Positions 58,320-64,000 of a stretch of 64,000 nt of DNA are shown piece after piece. The first letter of the stretch is position 1. Every line of letters begins with the position of its first letter. Under the pieces are notes generated by a model. The model searched no databases. It saw only the letters and a list, made by a program, of their open reading frames with translations, and was not told the DNA's origin. Position numbers and translations under genes: made by a program. Origin of the DNA: Ephydatia muelleri. Lineage: Eukaryota > Porifera > Demospongiae > Spongillida > Spongillidae. Location: positions 8,695,025 through 8,759,024 of the forward strand of contig JABACO010000005.1 in NCBI GenBank assembly GCA_013339895.1, read 5' to 3'.

Positions 58320-58755
58320 ATAATAATAATGATATACATGGAAGAATCAAACGATTGGGGCAGGCTTGTTGCCAAAATGGTTCTTGCCACAGACCATGTA
58401 AGTATGAGGTTCAGTCTCCAATAAAGATCTGCAATGACCTTACCTTTAGGCAGAGAAGCACAGACTTGCAAGTCGAGAGGCCAAACTAGACAATGTGATG
58501 TGTGCTTCTCTGCCCCAGTTGCCATATGTCTCAACGGACATGGGAACACACACCTGGCACTTAGAGCCATTGGAAACATGCTTGGGAGACTCAACAGCTG
58601 CTGCAGTACCTGCATTCAGAAAAGCAGGGGTGAGTGGTGAGATAGCAGTAATATTACAAGCAGCTGGCTTTCCTCTCTCCCAATCAGCCACCAGAACATC
58701 TGGTGTGCGAGATTGCCTAAAGTCAGGTGTTAATTGACTACCGGCCTCCATCTTA
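58320..58755 (-). pseudogene. Retroelement C-terminal domain fragment (PDVLVADWERGKPAACNIT) in unit C
   Basis: Minus-strand translation: PDVLVADWERGKPAACNITA, SPLTPAFLNAGTAAAVESPK, CVPMSVETYGNWGREAHITL, LSSLASRL and, in another frame, KVIADLYWRLNLILTWSVAR. The order and strand match the minus-strand fragment of unit B, and ETYGNWGREA is better conserved here. It has a small deletion and frameshifts. Confidence 0.65.
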
Positions 58756-59468
58756 ACTCACAGACTCGTACTGTGTAATTTTTCACATTTGTGTGCTACA
58801 CAACAGAATAGAAGAGGAGGATGAGAAGGTTCAATTATGTATATAATTACATCTACATACATTATTTAAAATGATGTACAGATGATATCATTAAGCATAC
58901 AGCACCATACCCACACCCACATATAGGCAGAAGCAGATGGAAAAGAAGGTCAACCCCCCATGGATGGACAAAGCCTCTAGTCTAACTCTACACTAGTCTG
59001 AGTAGTTGGTAACTATACACCTGGCATCATTCTTCTGCAACAATATCAAATGATCACATTTACAACAAGAAATAGAATATGATGCATACACTTCACACCA
59101 GGAATTCGACAAGAAGTGTTGCATTCTGTAGTTTTGATTAGTGGACTGGGTTCAACTGCAAAGAGTTAACTCTCCAGCCATTCCCAGTGTTGGCACTGCT
59201 TCTGCTAGTTTACTATACAGCAGTACAGGTCCAAGTGTGAAGCAAAGGAACATGTGCATGTTCCAATTATTTACTAGCAGTTATCGCAAATTTTTATAGT
59301 AAGAGCTTTGTGTATCAACATAATGACCTCTATTCAAGTTTGGCAGTTCTCTATTTATGACTTGGTTATTACACAATTTCTCTCGTTTTACCCTGCATGA
59401 TGAGAGGGGAATATTTGCTCATTATATATATATATATAAAATTTTGTTGTGCACAAATTACATGCCAT

Positions 59469-60100
59469 AATTAATATATTATACACTAATACTAATTTAA
59501 CACATAGACATAAGTTCTACATTTAAAAAAAACAAGTTATATTGTCCTTAGACCCCTCGCCAGGACAGCGCTGGCCACCACAGACCTGGTTAGAGTGACG
59601 TTTAAGTGACCAAAAATGTCAGCTGTACTGTCATGGTAAAAATTATCCAACCTGTAAAGTGAAATATTTCATCCTATGGGATCAAATGTTGCTGCACAAA
59701 CCCATCCTAGGATGGATTATAGCAGCAATATTACATCCCAGGATGATTTATTACTGCCAAAAATTATCCCATGCTGCATAAAAATATCCTACTTGTAGGA
59801 CTATACCTTGAGCTGCAAACCTTTATCCTCACATGCATGGGTGAGTGAAACTAAACTAGTAGCCATTTAAGTAAGGCATGGCAAATGCTGATTTTGATCT
59901 GTTTTATTACAAGTGAATGCTCCAAGACTTCATGCATCTTTGTTACATTCTTTTATGTGCTGCCCTTTCCCTTATCTATGGCAACGAGTGAAGTAGCAGA
60001 CATTGATTTTAAAATAAGACTGGATTACATTTACATCTTCTTCAAAATGATTATCAATATTGGTGATAAAAATGGATTCATCCTGACGGCAGTCTTCTTA
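59469..60100. other. No recognisable gene
   Basis: AT-rich sequence to the right of unit C, beginning AATTAATATATTATAC. GGATGAT / ATCCTAGGATG-like words recur between 59,660 and 59,830 (ATCCTATGGGATC, CATCCTAGGATGGAT, ATCCCAGGATG, ATCCTACTTGTAGGA), each a small hairpin. No coding motif is seen. Confidence 0.45.
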
Positions 60101-60101
60101 C

Positions 60102-60490
60102 ATTGCCTCCCATGGTGAGTGTTTTAACCATTTGTAGGCCCCTCCTGATGGTGCAAATGCAAACACATAAATTGCTGTGCATAGCATGGTTGTTGCAGCA
60201 ATAATTTCAACTTCTGTAGCCCACACATTTAAAGATTGCATTCTTGTTTGCTGCATGTATTCTTCCATTGACTCGTTTGAAGCAAGGAGGGCTGATAACA
60301 TAGAAACGGAAGCATTATGCAACATGAAAGTAGTGATCAGTAAATGGATTTCACCATGGTCCTCTAGTGAGCCAGTTTGAGTTTGTGCAAGTGATCTGAA
60401 AAAAATAATAATAATAAATTTCCATCTCCTTTAATCCTTCCTACTGCCACAGGAGCCTGTGAAATTCCAATCAATGATGGCTACTGCATG
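60102..60490 (-). pseudogene. OTU-type cysteine protease (deubiquitinase-like) fragment, catalytic Cys lost
   Basis: OTU proteases cleave ubiquitin from proteins. In order on the minus strand: ISQAPVAVGRIKGDGN, a TTA repeat, then RSLAQTQTGSLEDHGEIHLL, ITTFMLHNASVSMLSALLAS, NESMEEYMQQTRMQ, VWATEVEIIAATTMLCTAIY, VFAFAPSGGAYKWLKHSPWE, with a donor (GTAAGA) at 60,102/60,101. GDGNCxxR, ESMExY, and WxTEVEIxAAxxMLxTxIYVY are hallmarks of OTU-like proteins often seen in invertebrate transposon-rich DNA. The codon after GDGN (60,418-60,429) should be the catalytic Cys, but four TTA triplets and a T7 run replace it and shift the frame. The downstream exon with the catalytic His is not identified. Confidence 0.7.
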
Positions 60491-60601
60491 CTTGCAATGA
60501 ATTTGGTTTCTGTGAAGGAATTTTATTCCCAGTACAATACATAATTCTCTTGCCAATCCCTGCACACAGGTAAGTAGCTTATCATATTACCTTTCTCCCC
60601 A

Positions 60602-60835
60602 TTAAATATGTGGAAGATGTTTTCGCACCCTGCCCATTGAATGACAGTAGGCAGGTGATGTCTCTGTCAGAGCACAACTTTCTTGACTCGTATACCACTT
60701 GCAGAAGTCATCTAGATCTGATGCAGACATGACAATTAAGTAAGCTTTCTCAAGTACTCGCAAGATCACAAAATCACCTCCTAACACTTCCCTTAGTGGT
60801 GATTGTCCATAGTATGTTCTGTACATGTAGTCCAT
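60602..60835 (-). CDS. Unrecognised open frame upstream of the OTU fragment
   Basis: A 77-codon frame containing YYGQSPLREVLGGDFVILRV, LEKAYLIVMSASDLDDFCKW. It has balanced hydrophobic/charged composition and looks protein-like, and it lies on the same strand 110 bp upstream of the OTU fragment, so it could be an earlier exon of the same gene. I recognise no domain. Confidence 0.3.
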   Translation of the reverse strand: MDYMYRTYYGQSPLREVLGGDFVILRVLEKAYLIVMSASDLDDFCKWYTSQESCALTETSPAYCHSMGRVRKHLPHI

Positions 60836-61159
60836 CCAAAGACACAGTTAGATCTTTACTCATGGCAAATTCATCATTCAGCAAATGCAGGTTTTTTCCT
60901 TGTACACATAATACAATGAAATATAGAATTGGAATAAATGAGAATTAACTTACTTTAAATTCTTCATTATCTTCTTCAGCTTCATAAAAAGCTCACATGC
61001 ACCACTGCGCCATAACAGTAACAAGTGTGGGGAATACAGCTGTTCACTTAGTGCTGCATAATTTATTTCACCTCTTTCATCATCCTAGCCTGTGTCCACA
61101 TCCTCACAGTTGGATAGTTGTAGATGAGCTCCTCTATTCCTTGCAGATTTCAGTGGTGT

Positions 61160-61235
61160 AGCTGTGGACTGGTGAGGAGTTGAGGACGATGTGGACTGGT
61201 GAGGAGTTGAGGGATGTGGACTGGTGAGGAGATGA
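61160..61235. repeat. Short tandem repeat TGTGGACTGGTGAGGAG
   Basis: Three copies of a 23-27-bp unit, TGTGGACTGGTGAGGAG(T/A)TGAGG. No coding frame is supported. Confidence 0.85.
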
Positions 61236-61239
61236 GGGT

Positions 61240-62300
61240 GGATTTGGTAAAACTTTAGATGAGCACCACTGATCCTCTTAGTGGCAATTAACCTTCTTTT
61301 CTATAATGCCACAATAGAGAAAAAGCCTTTACCAAGGTCATGGGTTATTGCAAGCCTTTTGGGATCCATCTTTCCTCCTTTACGTTTACATGAAATCCTT
61401 CTGAAGTACCTATGTGACCACCTACAAAGCAGATTAAAAACATGGCTCTATAAGAGCAAGTGCATTAATTATACATATGGATGCTGTAACCGTGTGGGGA
61501 ATTGCTTGCTTCTGGTCATATGTAACCTTTTGCTTTTTCTGAGCAATTCATATAATTTTCTCCTGCCTGTACTTGTTGAGACCTGCATCTACAAAATCAA
61601 CCTATGAAGCAAAAAACATTGTGATTACAAATACCCAAAATGAATGGAGGAATAATTATAAGTTTTGTCAGTATTCAAAATGCACAGCATTGTTACTGGC
61701 ACAACACTACCTGTAGACTTCAGATAATTGCTCAGTAATTGGCTGCCAAGATCCAAATATCTCAGTTCAATAGGAATGACTGCCTTTCAGACAAACATAA
61801 CTTTAAAGGGTGAGTGTAATGATGACTCGTGACGACTGATATTATCAGCAAAAAAGCATGGGCGCAGATGTTTATCCCGTAACTCAACAAGTGGGCACAG
61901 TGCTCATTTCATACTCTTTCCTTGACTTGAAACATTTTGCAATCATGTTTTTCAATGTCTGGTTCCATCTTCATCAAACCCATTTGCCTAGCAAATCAAT
62001 GCAAAAGTATATATAAATGATAATAATTATATTATACTCATACTGTTTACAACATTACCTGTGGGTGGTATGGTATGGTGAAAAGATAATTCCTAACTCC
62101 ATCTTCCTATCACGATCACTTTTGAATTGTCCTCCTTAGTCACTTGTCAGTAACCTAGGAAACCCATTCACATGAAAACCTGCCAACAATGAACAAAGGT
62201 GTACTTCAGTACTGTTCATACTTTTCATCATGAAAATCCATTAAATTGCTCATCTGATAAACATACCTGCAGAAGTGATTTTGCAACTCCTGGAGCCTCC
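61240..62300. other. No recognisable gene
   Basis: A plus-strand frame at 61,281-61,607 (108 codons) has no known motif and begins within AT-rich sequence. I see no transposon ends or structured repeats. Confidence 0.4.
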
Positions 62301-62369
62301 TTTGTTGGAAGTGGAATTGAGCTATTTACATGTACATGCATTGGCTCTTTATGTAGTGCTGCCACATAA

Positions 62370-62998
62370 CTGCTAACATACACAGACCACACACACACAC
62401 GCACACATACACACACACATACACACATACACACACACACATACACACACACGTGCACATACACATACCACACACACACAAAGTTAAAAATAACAAGGTG
62501 AACCCACATGCACATGCATTTACTGGACACACAAACACATAGACATCCCACCCAACAGGACCTACACCCACACACACACACACACACACTTGTTGTGGTT
62601 GAAAGGAAGTCTATATGTGATAAAATCAATGTCACACACACACACACACATGCACACACACACACCACACACACACATGCACACTTACTGTGTGCATGTT
62701 TTGTATGTGTGGGTATATTGTAGCAGTTGTGGTTGAGAATAACAAGGGTGAACCCACATGCACACATTATGCACTGGTCACAACACAGAGACACCCCACA
62801 GACACCCCCACACATATACACACTTGTTGTGGTTGAATTGAGTCCAGATAAAATCAATGTGTGACACTTCAGTGCACACTCAAGTGTAGACAGACACACA
62901 CATAACACACACACAAATACAAAGACACACACAGACACAACACACAGACACAACACACAGACACAACACACAGACACAACACACAGACACAACACACA

Positions 62999-63036
<38 letters not shown>

Positions 63037-63580
63037 TGCTGTGCATGCATGTGTATATGTGTGTGCCTTACAAAAGTTGAGGTTGAAAATAACAAAGGGG
63101 TGTACCCAACTGGTATCTGATATAATCAATGTGACCACCCCCATCCCACACTCAAAAGCCTCATTGTTGTAAGAAAGGATGTTTGTGAATCAGATTATAA
63201 ATTTCTAACACACCACACACACACACACACACCACACACCACACACACCACACACACACACCACACACACACACACACCTCACACACATACACACTTACT
63301 GTGTGCATGTTTTGTATGTGTGGGTACATTGTAGCAGTTGTGGTTGAAAATAACAAGGGTGAACCCACATGCACACATTATGCACTGGTCACACAACACA
63401 GAGACACCCCACAGACACCCCCACCCCCACACATATACACACTTGTTGTGGTTGATTGAGTCCAGATAAAATCAATGTGTGACACTTCAGTGCACACTCA
63501 AGTGTAGACAGACACATCCATAACACACAGACACAACAGATACAACACACAGACACACAGACACACACACACACACACAT

Positions 63581-63617
<37 letters not shown>

Positions 63618-63793
63618 TGCTGTGCATGCATGTGTATATGTGTGTGCCTTACAAAAGTTGAGGTTGAAAATAACAAAGGGGTGTACCCAACTGGTATCTG
63701 ATATAATCAATGTGACCACCCCCATCCCACACTCAAAAGCCTCATTGTTGTAAGAAAGGATGTTTGTGAATCAGATTATAAATTTCTAACACA

Positions 63794-63838
<45 letters not shown>

Positions 63839-63841
63839 ACA

Positions 63842-63884
<43 letters not shown>

Positions 63885-64000
63885 ACACACACCACACACA
63901 CACACCACACACACACACCTCACACACATGCACACTTACTGTGTGCATGTTTTGTATGTGTGGGTACATTGTAGCAGTTGTGGTTGAAAATAACAAGGGT
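62370..64000. repeat. (CA)n-rich macrosatellite, period ~0.61-0.64 kb, running off the window
   Basis: The block ACTTACTGTGTGCATGTTTTG...GTAGCAGTTGTGGTTGA.AATAACAAGGGTGAACCCACATG starts at 62,683, 63,294 and 63,934, giving periods of 611 and 640 bp. Each unit also has GTGACACTTCAGTGCACACTCAAGTGTAGAC and GTGTACCCAACTGGTATCTGATATAATCAATGTG. The unique blocks are nearly identical between copies while the (CA)n, CACAG and CACCA tracts vary in length. A shorter, more divergent copy precedes at about 62,480. Frames across it read as Cys/Val or His/Thr repeats and are not genes. Confidence 0.92.

Larger units (their letters stand above)
50451..59468 (+). mobile_element. Unit C: older, rearranged copy of the A/B unit, with an LTR insertion
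   Basis: It begins AATTCGTGCCAAAACGAAAA and ends ...GCACAAATTACATGCCAT at 59,468. Homology to unit B in the same orientation is seen at 50,460-51,060, 54,345-55,100, 56,290-56,840, 57,370-57,900 and 58,380-59,468. A segment at about 57,050-57,350 is inverted relative to B. The left third is interrupted by a 3.2-kb Gypsy fossil. The piggyBac-type gene region of B (about 42,700-44,960) is largely replaced by AT-rich sequence holding an integrase-like fragment. Divergence is much greater than between A and B. Confidence 0.75.

Overview
This window is eukaryotic and looks like a marine invertebrate genome, possibly a sponge or cnidarian. Coding pieces are cut by short GT-AG introns, the sequence is AT-rich with long (CA)n tracts and frequent TGTACATGTA words, and the recognisable proteins belong to families familiar from such genomes. 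The organism call is inference. I see no rRNA, no true tRNA, no CRISPR array and no bacterial-style operon. Most of the window is mobile DNA, much of it nested.

Layout. 1-530: minus-strand end of a Thr/Ser/Pro-rich mucin-like protein. 531-10,870: low gene content with a tRNA-derived SINE-like head, two decayed tyrosine-recombinase fragments on opposite strands, a perfect 40-bp palindrome and a 1.18-kb non-autonomous element (6208-7386) with internal 180-200-bp tandem repeats. 10,878-15,390: a Gypsy LTR fossil on the minus strand with CTAG target duplications and an initiator-Met-type primer site. 18,060-18,690: a Tc1/mariner-type transposase remnant.

19,394-59,468 is one nested complex. Three related units carry long CpG-rich terminal inverted repeats that begin near ATGGCATGTAATTCGTGCC. 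Unit A (to 41,130) and unit B (41,131-50,437) lie head to head and form a near-continuous palindrome with arms of about 8.6 and 9.3 kb. Unit C (50,451-59,468) is an older, rearranged copy in B's orientation. Units A and B hold a piggyBac-type (DDE_Tnp_1_7) transposase missing its C-terminal half. A and B carry a reverse-transcriptase tail, and all three carry a DTSGGS...RPADVLV retroelement C-terminal domain. B has two MITEs absent from A. C has a Mag-like Gypsy fossil inserted near its left end, with CTTTA duplications.

The most striking object is inserted in the left terminus of unit A. It is a 13.1-kb element (19,409-32,534) with a 6-bp target duplication (AATTCG) and two almost identical 3,950-bp inverted arms. 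Its 5.2-kb core carries a minus-strand gene of about 12 exons for a UBZ-like-finger plus HECT E3 ubiquitin ligase. Phases match at nearly all junctions and the catalytic Cys is present. The arms duplicate only the first exons of this gene, together with what may be the C-terminal exon of an integrase-like transposase. A second piece of that integrase-like domain lies in unit C. An OTU-type deubiquitinase fragment follows unit C at 60,102-60,490. A plausible reading is a family of large transposons that carry ubiquitin-pathway genes.

62,370-64,000 is a (CA)n-rich macrosatellite with a repeat of about 0.6 kb that runs off the window.
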